Made by a program: the position numbers and the translations under genes | The notes under the pieces: generated by a model | Database searches by the model: none | Seen by the model: the letters and a program-made list of their open reading frames with translations, nothing else | What the model was told of the DNA's origin: nothing | Shown: positions 33,578 to 41,974 of the stretch, in pieces | Numbering within the stretch: the first letter of the stretch is position 1 | Layout: the number at the start of each line of letters is the position of its first letter | Assembly: GCA_002480525.1 (NCBI GenBank) | Contig: DLCH01000056.1 | Span: 1-64,000, forward strand | Origin: Gammaproteobacteria bacterium UBA7803 | Lineage (GTDB): Bacteria; Pseudomonadota; Gammaproteobacteria; Pseudomonadales; Azotimanducaceae | Direction: 5' to 3' | DNA: 64,000 bases

Positions 33578-36120
33578 GACGACAGCTCCGTGACGTCCAC
33601 GAGGCGGGGGTCGTTCCTAAGACGCTCCCGCTCGTCCCGCGTGGCCGGGCGCTTCTGGCCCCGCTCGCGGACGAATACCGGCCCGTCATCGGTGCCCGCG
33701 CCGGCGGCACCGTTGACGAACGGCCGGAACTGCTTGAGCCGCTCCGGATCCTCCAGCGTGGCCCGCCACTCGCAGCGGTACGTGCCCACCACCGCCGCCA
33801 TTCGTGACTCGAGCTCGGCGGCAATCCCGAGGCTGTCGTCGATGATCACCGCGTGCAGGTAGTCGAGGCCGCCGTCCAGATTCTCGAGCCACACCGACGT
33901 GCGCTGCAGCCGGTCGGCGGTGCGCACGTAGAACATCAGCAGTCGGTCGATGTAGCGGATCAGCGTCTGATCGTCGAGATCCGTGGCGAACAGATCGGCG
34001 TGTCGGGGCCGCATCCCGCCGTTGCCGCAGACGTAGAGATTCCACCCATGCTCCGTGGCGATCACGCCGATGTCCTTGGATTGCGCCTCGGCGCACTCGC
34101 GCGCGCAGCCGGACACGGCGAACTTGAGCTTGTGCGGCGAACGCAGGCCCTTGTAGCGGTTCTCCAGGGCGATCGCCTTGCCCACCGAGTCCTGCACGCC
34201 GTAACGGCACCAGGTGCTGCCGACGCAGGATTTCACGGTGCGTACGGCCTTGCCGTAGGCGTGGCCGGTCTCGAATCCCGCCTCGACGAGCTCGCGCCAG
34301 ATGGACGGGAGCTGGTCCACGCGGGCGCCGAACAGGTCGATGCGCTGGCCGCCGGTGATCTTGGTGTAGAGGTCGTACTTCTTCGCGACCCGGCCGAGCA
34401 CAAGCAGCTTGTCCGGCGTGATCTCTCCCGCCGGCACGCGCGGCACGACGGAGTACGTGCCGTCCTTCTGCATGTTGGCCAGGAAACGGTCGTTGGTGTC
34501 CTGCAATCCGCGATGGGGATCGTCGAGCACGTGTTCGTTCCACAGCGACGCCAGAATGGACGCCGCCGTGGGCTTGCAGATGTCACAGCCGTACCCCCGG
34601 CCGTGCCGTCGCAGGAGTTCGTCGTAAGTTCGCAACTCCTCCACCTGGCAGAGATGAAAGAGCTCCTGACGCGTGTAGTCGAAGTGCTCGCACAGCGACC
34701 TGTCCGCCTCCAGGCCACGGGCCTCGAGCTCGCCGTCCACCAGCGACTTGAGCAACGGCGCGCAGCCGCCGCAGCCGGTGCTGGCCGCCGTCGCCGCTTT
34801 GACGTCCGCGATGGACATGCAGCCCCCGTCGATGGCCCCGACGATGGCCCCCTTGCTGACGTTGTGACAGGAGCAGATCGTCGCCGCGTCCGGCAGGGCG
34901 TCGCCGGACAGGCCGACGTCGGCCGAGCCCGGAATCAGCAGGCTCTCCGGCGCTTCCGGCAGTGCCAGGGCGTTCTGATAGTACTGCAGCAGCGTATCGT
35001 AGCTCGCGCAGTCTCCCACCAGCACCGCACCCAGCAGCCGGCGGCCGTCGCCGGACACGTTGAGCCGCTTGTAGACCCTGCGCACGGGATCCTGAAAGGT
35101 GTAAGCCAGCACGCCCTCGCCACGGCCGTGGCCGTCCCCGATCGCGCCGACGTCGACGCCCAGCAGCTTCAGCTTGGTGCTCATGTCCGCGCCGGTGAAC
35201 GGCGCCGGGGAGCCGGTCAGGTGCCCCGCGGCAGCCTCCGCCATGCGGTAGCCCGGCGCCACCAGACCGAAGATCCGGCCGTCGTATAGCGCACACTCGC
35301 CGATCGCGTGAACGTCCGGATCGCTGGAGCGGCAATGCTCGTCCACGACGATGCCCCCGCGCGGCCCGCATTCGAGCCCGGCGTCACGGGCCAGCGAGTC
35401 CTGGGGTCGGATGCCGGCGGAGAACACCACCACGTCGGCACCCAGCGCGCTGCCGTCGGCGAACGCCAGCGTCAGCGGCGACTCGCCCGCCTCGTCGATG
35501 CGCTCGGTGGCCCTGCTGGTATGCACCTGCACCCCGAGGGCCTCGATCCGCCCGCGCAGCACCTCGCTGCCGTCCTGGTCGAGCTGGGCGCCCATGAGCC
35601 CGGGCGCGAATTCCACGACATGGGTCTCCAGGCCGAGATGCTTCAAGGCGTTCGCGCACTCGAGGCCCAGCAGCCCGCCGCCCACGACCACGCCGGTCCC
35701 GGCACCCGCCGCCGCCGCCCGGATGTCGTCCAGGTCTTCGATGGTCCGGTAGACGAATCTGCCCGGTCCCTCCGCGCCCTCGATGGGGGGCACGAACGGA
35801 TAGGACCCCGTGGCCAGCACCAGCTTGTCGTAGGCGAACGCCGCGCCCGATGCCGTGGTGACCCGACGCCGCCGACGATCGATCGCGACGGCCGGGTCAC
35901 CGAAGTGGGCGACCACGCCCCGGTCGGCGTAGGCCGATGGGTCCGCGAGCATCAGGTCCTCCGGGCGCCTGCCGGCGAACAGCTCGGACAGGTGCACCCG
36001 ATCGTAGGCCGCGTGGGGCTCGGCGCCCAGCACCGTGACGCGGGCCTGTGGCGCCTGCTCGGTCAGACGCATCACGAAGTGATGGCCCACCATGCCGTTG
36101 CCGATCACCAGAATGTTCAT
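33574..36120 (-). CDS. nirB: Assimilatory nitrite reductase large subunit, NAD(P)H
   Basis: Six-electron reduction of nitrite to ammonium. The 848-residue protein contains an N-terminal FAD/NADH oxidoreductase (MNILVIGNGMVGHHF; GTGVVVGGGLLGLECANALK near 140), a BFD 2Fe-2S region (CSCHNVSKGAIVGAI; STGCGGCAPLL near 450), the ferredoxin-like half domain, and the sirohaem/4Fe-4S domain with CVGSTWCRYG and SGCARECAEAQSKD near 640-680. The ATG at 36120 is chosen for GGAG 7-10 nt upstream and the Rossmann start. 33 nt downstream of the FAD oxidoreductase gene and coupled to nirD. Confidence 0.96.
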   Translation of the reverse strand: MNILVIGNGMVGHHFVMRLTEQAPQARVTVLGAEPHAAYDRVHLSELFAGRRPEDLMLADPSAYADRGVVAHFGDPAVAIDRRRRRVTTASGAAFAYDKLVLATGSYPFVPPIEGAEGPGRFVYRTIEDLDDIRAAAAGAGTGVVVGGGLLGLECANALKHLGLETHVVEFAPGLMGAQLDQDGSEVLRGRIEALGVQVHTSRATERIDEAGESPLTLAFADGSALGADVVVFSAGIRPQDSLARDAGLECGPRGGIVVDEHCRSSDPDVHAIGECALYDGRIFGLVAPGYRMAEAAAGHLTGSPAPFTGADMSTKLKLLGVDVGAIGDGHGRGEGVLAYTFQDPVRRVYKRLNVSGDGRRLLGAVLVGDCASYDTLLQYYQNALALPEAPESLLIPGSADVGLSGDALPDAATICSCHNVSKGAIVGAIDGGCMSIADVKAATAASTGCGGCAPLLKSLVDGELEARGLEADRSLCEHFDYTRQELFHLCQVEELRTYDELLRRHGRGYGCDICKPTAASILASLWNEHVLDDPHRGLQDTNDRFLANMQKDGTYSVVPRVPAGEITPDKLLVLGRVAKKYDLYTKITGGQRIDLFGARVDQLPSIWRELVEAGFETGHAYGKAVRTVKSCVGSTWCRYGVQDSVGKAIALENRYKGLRSPHKLKFAVSGCARECAEAQSKDIGVIATEHGWNLYVCGNGGMRPRHADLFATDLDDQTLIRYIDRLLMFYVRTADRLQRTSVWLENLDGGLDYLHAVIIDDSLGIAAELESRMAAVVGTYRCEWRATLEDPERLKQFRPFVNGAAGAGTDDGPVFVRERGQKRPATRDERERLRNDPRLVDVTELSS

Positions 36121-36153
36121 GTCGTTGCTCCATTGCTGCATGGACGCCCGCCT

Positions 36154-37371
36154 TCAGGCCGCGTCCAGCGCGAACGCCGCCCGGCGCAGCGCGTCGTCGT
36201 CGAGCGCCGTGCCGTCCCGTTCGATGAGTGATTCGATGTGGGCGCTGCCGGCGGCATCACCCACCAGCACTGCCCCGGACAGGCGCCCGTCGCGAACGAC
36301 CAGGCGCCGGTAGACGCCGCGCCGCGGATCGGTGATGCGGATGTCCCTGACCGCGCCGGTGCGTCCGCCGTCGTCCAGGCTGCCCGCCGCATAAACGTCG
36401 AGTCCGGATACCTTGAGCCGCGTTGCGGGCGCCGGCGGGACGAACACGCCGCGCGCACCGGAAAGCGTGTCGGCCAGGGCCTCGGCCTGCCGGAACACCG
36501 GGCCCACCAGGGCGTAGGCACGCCCGGCCACCCTGGCGCATTCGCCGATGGCGAAGATCCCGGCGTGGCTGGTCTCGAGCCGGTCGCTCACCACCACCCC
36601 CCGATCGCATGCCAGGCCGGCCGCGCGAGCCAGCTCGTCCCGCGGTCGGGTGCCGGTCGCGAATACCACGGTCGCGGCGGCCAGGCCACGTCCGTCGTCC
36701 AGCCGGATGCGCTCGACCCGGCTTCTTCCTTCCAGTGCCACCGGCGTTCCGGCCAGCGCGAAGCGGATGCCGCGGGCTTCCAGACCCCGGCGCAGGCAGT
36801 CTGCACCGTCCGGGTCGAGCTGGCGGTTGAGCAGGACTGCATGCCGGTGCACCACGTGCACCTCCAGCCCCAGATCCACGAGGCTCTGGGCGGTTTCCAG
36901 GCCCAGCAGACCGCCGCCCACCACCACCACCGGGCCACCGGCGGCGGTCAGCGCACGCAGGCGTCGAACGTCGTCGAGACAGCGCAGCGTCGCGACACCG
37001 GGCAGGTCGATGCCCGGGATGTCCGGCAGCGGTACGGCGGCGCCGGTGGCGATCACCAGGCGGTCGAAGGCCAGGTGCCTGCCGCCGGCCAGCGTCACCT
37101 GCCGGGCCGCCGGGTCGAGGGCCACCACACGCTCGCCGAGGGCCCGCACCACGCCCCGCTCGGCGAACCAGCCGTCAGACAGCACGGTGAGCGCGTCGAT
37201 GTCGTGGCTGCCGGCGAGATGACCGGGCAGCAGCACCCGGTTGTAGCCCACCACGTGCTCCGCGCTGGCGACGGTGATCCGCCCGGCGTAGCCACGCTGC
37301 GCCAGCGCCGTCAGCAGCCGTCCCGCGGCCATGCCGCCGCCGGCGATCAGCAATCGCTCCGGCTCGCTCAC
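36154..37371 (-). CDS. FAD-dependent NAD(P)H oxidoreductase of the nitrate operon (candidate NasA reductase)
   Basis: 405-residue pyridine-nucleotide-disulphide-type flavoprotein homologous to the N-terminal part of NirB: LLIAGGGMAAGRLLTALAQ near residue 7 (FAD), VVVVGGGLLGLETAQSLVDL near 142 (NAD(P)H), and a C-terminal DVYAAGSLDD segment. It lacks NirB's BFD and sirohaem domains. The position between the transporter genes and nirB, and the BFD cluster on NasA, make it the likely electron donor for nitrate reduction (NasB-type). GTG start overlaps the nrtD stop as GTGA. Alternative: a rubredoxin or ferredoxin reductase. Confidence 0.82.
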   Translation of the reverse strand: MSEPERLLIAGGGMAAGRLLTALAQRGYAGRITVASAEHVVGYNRVLLPGHLAGSHDIDALTVLSDGWFAERGVVRALGERVVALDPAARQVTLAGGRHLAFDRLVIATGAAVPLPDIPGIDLPGVATLRCLDDVRRLRALTAAGGPVVVVGGGLLGLETAQSLVDLGLEVHVVHRHAVLLNRQLDPDGADCLRRGLEARGIRFALAGTPVALEGRSRVERIRLDDGRGLAAATVVFATGTRPRDELARAAGLACDRGVVVSDRLETSHAGIFAIGECARVAGRAYALVGPVFRQAEALADTLSGARGVFVPPAPATRLKVSGLDVYAAGSLDDGGRTGAVRDIRITDPRRGVYRRLVVRDGRLSGAVLVGDAAGSAHIESLIERDGTALDDDALRRAAFALDAA

Positions 37372-38282
37372 GCGGCACGATCCCTGCCGGAATGGCGCGG
37401 TGCGTCCCCTGGGGCCGCCGCCTCGCGCCCGGCGCCGTCCGCGTCCGCAGCTTCCCGCGGGCCGACGTCGTCGCGCCATGGCGCGCCGCCGGCGGCCGGC
37501 TCGGGCACACGCGCCGCGTACAGAAAGTCCAGCACCCGCCGGCGGCAATGATTGAACGCCGGATCCTCAGCCAGCTCCAGGCGGCTCCGGGGCCGGGGCA
37601 GATCGACGTGGACCACGTCGCCGATCGTGGCGCTCGGCCCGTTCGTCAGCATGACGATGCGGTCCGACAGCAGCACGGCCTCGTCGACGTCGTGGGTGAT
37701 CATGATCACCGTCGCCTCGAGCCGGGCCTGTATCGCCATGAGCGAGTCCTGGAGCTTCGCCCGGGTCAACGCGTCCAGGGCTCCGAACGGCTCGTCCATC
37801 AGCACCACCTTGGGCTCCATGGCGAGACAGCGCGCAATGCCCACGCGCTGCTTCATGCCGCCGGAGACCTCGTGGGGCATTCGCTGCGCCGCGTGGGCCA
37901 TCTCCACCAGTTCGAGGTTGTGCATGACCCAATCGTGCATGTCCGCTTTGTCGCGGCGCCCGCCAAACACCGCTTTCACGGCCAGCGCCACGTTGTCGTA
38001 ACAGGACAGCCAGGGCATCAGCGCGTGGTTCTGAAACACCACCGCCCGTTCCGGACCCGGTTCCCGGATTTCCCGGCCCTCGAGGATCGCCCCGCCCGTG
38101 GTCGCGGGCTCCAGACCGGCGACGATGTTGAGCAGGGTCGACTTGCCGCAACCCGAGTGGCCGATGAGCGATACGAACTCGCCCTGGTCGACGGCCAGAC
38201 TGACGTCCGTCAGCGCCTCGAAGACACCGTCGTCCGTGCCGAACGACTTGCCGATGCGACTGAATTCCAGATAGCTGTTCAT
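37368..38282 (-). CDS. nrtD: Nitrate ABC transporter, ATP-binding protein
   Basis: Drives nitrate/nitrite import. The 304-residue ATPase has Walker A GHSGCGKSTL near residue 42, Q-loop VVFQNHALMPWLS near 82, signature VSGGMKQRVGIARCL near 142, Walker B VVLMDEPFGALD near 162 and switch His in MITHDVDEAVLLSDR near 193. These match the NrtD/NasD/TauB subfamily (SGGMKQR). The tail beyond residue 255 is low-complexity Ala/Gly/Arg-rich and may be dispensable. It follows nrtB by 37 nt and overlaps the next gene by GTGA. Confidence 0.93.
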   Translation of the reverse strand: MNSYLEFSRIGKSFGTDDGVFEALTDVSLAVDQGEFVSLIGHSGCGKSTLLNIVAGLEPATTGGAILEGREIREPGPERAVVFQNHALMPWLSCYDNVALAVKAVFGGRRDKADMHDWVMHNLELVEMAHAAQRMPHEVSGGMKQRVGIARCLAMEPKVVLMDEPFGALDALTRAKLQDSLMAIQARLEATVIMITHDVDEAVLLSDRIVMLTNGPSATIGDVVHVDLPRPRSRLELAEDPAFNHCRRRVLDFLYAARVPEPAAGGAPWRDDVGPREAADADGAGREAAAPGDAPRHSGRDRAA

Positions 38283-38319
38283 GTCTCTCCTCCGTGCAAC
38301 GTGAATCTCGACGCGGAAC

Positions 38320-39294
38320 TCAACGCAGAATCGCCTGCTTGTCCCAGCTCACGCGACGCTGCAGCGCCAGCATCAGCCGGTCGAGCGCGAAGCCCACGAG
38401 CCCGATGGCGATCACCGCCACCATGATCCGTCCGAGCGAATCCGAGGAGCCGTTCTGGAATTCGTCCCAGATGAACTTCCCGAGTCCCGGGTTCTGGGCC
38501 AGCATCTCCGCCGCGATCAGCACCATCCAACCGGTCGCCAGTGACAGCCGCAGGCCGGTGAAGATCATGGGTACCGCGGCCGGCAGCACGACCTTGCGCA
38601 CATGAGTGAGCGGTGCGAGCTTCAGCACGCGGCTCACGTTCACCAGATCCCGATCGATCCCGGCGACGCCCACCGTGGTGTTGATGACCGTGGGCCACAG
38701 GCAGCACAGCGCGACGGTGATGGCCGAGTTGACGAAGGACTTCTCGAACAGCGGGTCGTCGCTCACGTACACGGCCGACACCACCATGGTCACCAGCGGG
38801 AGCCAGGCCAGCGGCGACACGGGCTTGAACACCTGGATGACCGGATTCACCGCCGCGTAGAAGCCCTCGCTGAGCCCGCAGACGATGCCCAGCGGCACCG
38901 CCACCGCCGCCGCCAGCAGGAACCCCACCGCCACCGTCGACAGACTGGTGGCGATCTGATCGAAGAACGTGGGCTTGCCGGTGTAATCCCGCCAGCGGAT
39001 GGGCGCGTCCGGGTCCCGGGCGGCCAGGCTGTCGTTACGCGCCTGCTGACGCTCGTAGAAGGCGGTCTCCCGACTCCGTTCCCGCAGGTGCTCCTGCCAG
39101 AGGTTGCCCGCCTGACTCCAGACCTCGGCCGGGCCGGGAAACGTGCCCAGGGAGGTTTCCACGCTGCGCGCTGCCCCGGCCCAGAAGATCAGAAACGCGG
39201 CCACGCCCAGCAGCGGAATCAGAGACCGGCGCGCCAGCAGAGTCAGGCGCCGGCCCGCGGCGGTAATCGGGATTCGGGGGAGCGCCACCTGCAT
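38320..39294 (-). CDS. nrtB: Nitrate ABC transporter, permease
   Basis: Inner-membrane permease of the nitrate/sulfonate/taurine class. The 324-residue protein has about six hydrophobic segments. The long periplasmic loop with GKPTFFDQIATSL near residue 115 and the cytoplasmic EAA loop near 240 (LPAAVPMIFTGLRLSLATGW) are typical of NrtB. It ends with the DRLMLALQRRVSWDK motif of nitrate permeases. The start ATG overlaps the nrtA stop as TGATG; longer in-frame starts would lie within nrtA. Confidence 0.93.
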   Translation of the reverse strand: MQVALPRIPITAAGRRLTLLARRSLIPLLGVAAFLIFWAGAARSVETSLGTFPGPAEVWSQAGNLWQEHLRERSRETAFYERQQARNDSLAARDPDAPIRWRDYTGKPTFFDQIATSLSTVAVGFLLAAAVAVPLGIVCGLSEGFYAAVNPVIQVFKPVSPLAWLPLVTMVVSAVYVSDDPLFEKSFVNSAITVALCCLWPTVINTTVGVAGIDRDLVNVSRVLKLAPLTHVRKVVLPAAVPMIFTGLRLSLATGWMVLIAAEMLAQNPGLGKFIWDEFQNGSSDSLGRIMVAVIAIGLVGFALDRLMLALQRRVSWDKQAILR

Positions 39295-40649
39295 CACAGC
39301 ACCTCGTCCGTCAGACCGATCTCGAATCGCTCGAGATACGCATTGGGCTCGCGTCCGTCGTAGTCCACGTCGTCGATGAAGCCGGTCTGCGTGCCCTTGA
39401 ATCCCGTCTCCGCGTCGAAGTCGGGGAAGTCCTCCGGAACCATGAAACCCTCGGCAATGAGCGCCTCGGCGGCCTGGCGGTAGATGTCGGGACGGTACAC
39501 CCGGCGCGCGACGTCCAGGTACCAGCCGTCGGGCTTCGGCTCGGCGATCTGGCCCCAGCGACGCATCTGCGTCAGATACCAGACCGCGTCCGAGTAGTAC
39601 GGGTAGGTCGCGAAGTAGCGGAAAAACACGTTGAAGTCCGGCACGGCCCGCCGGTCGCCACGCTCGTACTCGAACGTGCCGGTCATGGAGTTGGCGATCA
39701 CCTCCTCGTCGGCGCCGACGTAGGCGGGCCGCGACAGGATCTCTACCGCCTCTTCGCGATTGGCGTTGTCGTTCTCGTCCAGCCACTTCGCCGCGCGCAG
39801 CAGCGCCTTGACGATGCGGACCGTGGTATTGGGATACTGCTCCGTGAACGCCCGGGTCATGCCGAAGACCTTTTCGGGGTTGTTGGGCCAGATCTCGTAG
39901 TCGGTGATCACCGGCACGCCGATGCCCTTGAACACGGCCTGCTGATTCCACGGCTCGCCCACGCAGTAGCCGTGGATGGTGCCGGCTTCCAGGGTCGCCG
40001 GCATCTGCGGCGGCGGCGTCACCGACAGCAGCACGTCGGCGTCGATCTGGCCGCTGGTGTCACTCTTGTGAGGCGCGTAGTAGCCGGGATGGAGGCCGCC
40101 CGCCGCCAGCCAGTAGCGCAGCTCGTAGTTGTGCGTGGAGACCGGGAAGACCATGCCCATGCGGAACTGCTCGCCGCGCTGGCGCCGCGCTTCCACCACC
40201 GGCTTCAGCGCCGACGCGCTGATCGGATGGACCGGGCGCCCGTCCTCGCGGCGTTCCACGTGCCCGGCCATGGCCTGCCAGACGTCGTTGCCGACGGTGA
40301 TGCCGTTGCCGTTCAGATCCATGGAGAACGGCGTGACGATGTCGGCGCGCGTGCCGAAGCCGATGGTCGCGGCCAGCGGCTGGCCGGCGAGCATGTGCGC
40401 ACCGTCCAGCTGGCCGTCGATGACGCCGTCCAGCAGCACCTTCCAGTTCGCCTGGGCCTCCAGCGTCACGTAGAGGCCTTCGTCCTCGAAGTAGTGCTTC
40501 TCGTAGGCGATCGCCAGAGGCGCCATGTCCGTCAGCTTGATGAAGCCGAACGTCAGCTCGTCCTTCTCAGGGTACCCCACCGCGAGTGCGCCGTGGCTCA
40601 GCACCAGCAGCGTCAACGCGACAGCCCACGGTCCAGCGATCTGTCTCAT
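39294..40649 (-). CDS. nrtA: Nitrate ABC transporter, substrate-binding protein
   Basis: Periplasmic binding protein for nitrate/nitrite (NMT1-like clade with CmpA/NrtA). The 451-residue precursor has a signal peptide (MRQIAGPWAVALTLLVLSHG, cleavage after ALA near 23). ELTFGFIKLTDMAPLAIAYE follows near residue 31, then ANWKVLLDGVIDGQLDGAHM near 67 and MDLNGNGITV near 105, which are family signatures. The ATG at 40649 is chosen because the signal begins there and GGGAG lies 8-12 nt upstream, directly after a terminator-like hairpin. It heads the assimilation operon, under a sigma-54-type promoter. Confidence 0.95.
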   Translation of the reverse strand: MRQIAGPWAVALTLLVLSHGALAVGYPEKDELTFGFIKLTDMAPLAIAYEKHYFEDEGLYVTLEAQANWKVLLDGVIDGQLDGAHMLAGQPLAATIGFGTRADIVTPFSMDLNGNGITVGNDVWQAMAGHVERREDGRPVHPISASALKPVVEARRQRGEQFRMGMVFPVSTHNYELRYWLAAGGLHPGYYAPHKSDTSGQIDADVLLSVTPPPQMPATLEAGTIHGYCVGEPWNQQAVFKGIGVPVITDYEIWPNNPEKVFGMTRAFTEQYPNTTVRIVKALLRAAKWLDENDNANREEAVEILSRPAYVGADEEVIANSMTGTFEYERGDRRAVPDFNVFFRYFATYPYYSDAVWYLTQMRRWGQIAEPKPDGWYLDVARRVYRPDIYRQAAEALIAEGFMVPEDFPDFDAETGFKGTQTGFIDDVDYDGREPNAYLERFEIGLTDEVL

Positions 40650-40663
40650 CCGAATGACTCCCA

Positions 40664-40715
40664 TAAAAAAACGCCCATCGCCGCAGACCCGTTGGCCGAG
40701 TCGAAGCGATGGGCG
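40664..40715 (-). terminator. Leader terminator upstream of nrtA (probable NasT target)
   Basis: On the minus strand, a perfect 10-bp stem CGCCCATCGC/GCGATGGGCG (40715-40706 and 40681-40672) is followed by seven T residues (40671-40665) and only 15 nt later by the nrtA start. A second small hairpin, GCACC/GGTGC, lies earlier in the leader (40730-40743). An intrinsic terminator inside a leader between a promoter and its gene implies transcription attenuation; the ANTAR protein NasT encoded next door is the obvious antiterminator. Confidence 0.82.
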
Positions 40716-40763
40716 CCATTGCCCGTTGTGCACCCGCAGGTGCCGAATTGTCGGCAGCATCCA

Positions 40764-40779
40764 AACAAGATGCGTGCCA
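40764..40779 (-). promoter_or_regulatory. Sigma-54 promoter of nrtA
   Basis: TGGCACGCATCTTGTT on the minus strand matches the -24/-12 consensus TGGCACG-N4-TTGCW except T for C at the -12 C. It implies a start near 40753 and a leader of about 104 nt. It lies between the nasS stop and nrtA start. Confidence 0.7.
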
Positions 40780-40807
40780 TCCAAGCGATCGACGCAAGAT
40801 CAATCAG

Positions 40808-41974
40808 TTACGAAGAATCCTTGGCCGCCGAGACGGCCCGGGACGACCCGCTTTGGCGCACGGCGTCCGCCGGGGCACGATCACGGTGCACTTCCGGCAG
40901 ACCCAGCATCCGGGCACTCTCCCGGTACAGGTCCGGCCGATGCGTCTGCTGCACCAGTTCCGCCAGCCGGCCCTCGTCGACCGGCCGGCCCAGCAGCTCG
41001 GCGCAGCGGACCACCAGGCGCTCGGCCTGATCCCGGCGCGGCAGACCTGCCCGGTCCAGACCGAACACGTGCATGTCCGGCACGTCCGTTTCCGGGCCGC
41101 CCGGTTCCCGGCGATACCGGCCGGTGAGCGACGGCAGCAGCCAGGCCGTCGGCATGTCCAGGTACTGGCGGCCGCCCAGGCATTGCGCGACTTCCAGGCG
41201 GACGTCGGGTTCCGCGAGCCGCTGACAGGCTTCCATCAGCGCCAGCCGGAGCCTGGCATGGGTCGCCGGATGCCGTTCGTGCCAGTGCTCGGTGACCGCC
41301 AGCACCTTCTCCGGCGCCTCCGGCCACACCTCGTTGCCGAGCGCGGCCACGGCGCCGATCCCATGGTGTACCGCCACCGACCCCCAGGGCTCGCCGGCGC
41401 AGAAACCATCGATGATGCCCGTGGCCAAGCTGTCGACCATCTGGGCCGGCGGCACGACGATGGTCCGCACGTCCCGGTCCGGATCGATCCCGCCGCTTCT
41501 GAGCCACGTCCGGAGCAGGACCATGTGGGTGGAGAAGGCATGCACCACCGCCAGGGTCAGGCGCCCGCTCTCACCGCGGTTCGTCACCACCGCTTTCAGG
41601 GCCGTCGCGGTGCGTTCGGCCGTGATCTCGCCCGCACAGCGCATCCGCACCTCGTGCCAGAGCGGCCCGGACAGCGTGATGGCGTTGCCGTTCAGCGACA
41701 GGGTCAGCCCGGACAGCATGGGCACGCGGATGCCGCTGGCGCCCAGGGTCGTCATGGCCGGCAGCGGTGCCGGCATCTGGGCGGCGTCCAGGGCCCCCAC
41801 GGCCAGCTTGTCACGCACGTTGGCCCAGGACACCTCCTGGCGCAGCGTCACCGTCAATCCGTACCTGGCGAACAACCGCCGTTCCGCGGCCAGGACGAAC
41901 GGCGCGCTGTCGGTCAGCCGCACGTAGCCGATTTCCAGACGGTCCTTTTCCGGCCTGGGCAGCGGCCGGCTCAA
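40808..41974 (-). CDS. nasS: Nitrate/nitrite sensor NasS (NrtA-like, cytoplasmic)
   Basis: 388-residue homologue of the nitrate-binding protein without a signal peptide: it begins directly before LEIGYVRLTDSAPFVLAAE (residue ~14). NGNAITLSG near 105 and DGFCAGEPWGSVAVHHGIG near 200 mark the CmpA/NrtA/NasS fold. NasS proteins sequester NasT until nitrate or nitrite binds. The TTG start at 41974 is supported by GGGGGAGG 5 nt upstream and by a TTGA overlap with the nasT stop, which would keep the two proteins near equal amounts. The last 20 residues are poorly conserved. Confidence 0.9.
   Translation of the reverse strand: MSRPLPRPEKDRLEIGYVRLTDSAPFVLAAERRLFARYGLTVTLRQEVSWANVRDKLAVGALDAAQMPAPLPAMTTLGASGIRVPMLSGLTLSLNGNAITLSGPLWHEVRMRCAGEITAERTATALKAVVTNRGESGRLTLAVVHAFSTHMVLLRTWLRSGGIDPDRDVRTIVVPPAQMVDSLATGIIDGFCAGEPWGSVAVHHGIGAVAALGNEVWPEAPEKVLAVTEHWHERHPATHARLRLALMEACQRLAEPDVRLEVAQCLGGRQYLDMPTAWLLPSLTGRYRREPGGPETDVPDMHVFGLDRAGLPRRDQAERLVVRCAELLGRPVDEGRLAELVQQTHRPDLYRESARMLGLPEVHRDRAPADAVRQSGSSRAVSAAKDSS
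40875..40889. promoter_or_regulatory. Candidate NtrC binding site
   Basis: GCAC-N7-GTGC core (GCACGATCACGGTGC) matching the NtrC consensus, centred about 110 bp upstream of the nrtA sigma-54 element, a usual enhancer distance. It lies within the 3' end of nasS. Confidence 0.55.

Noticed and set aside
30519..33824. Extending nasA by about 200 codons upstream in the same frame.
   Set aside because: That segment overlaps nirD and part of nirB; nasA family homology begins at the ATG at 33203.
40741..40756. A 6-bp perfect stem TGCCGA/TCGGCA considered as the first NasT stem-loop.
   Set aside because: It spans the predicted transcription start at about 40753, so it would not be fully transcribed; its loop also lacks the expected G.
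39294..40784. A longer nrtA start at 40784.
   Set aside because: It would translate the sigma-54 element and the terminator leader; the signal peptide and ribosome site support 40649.
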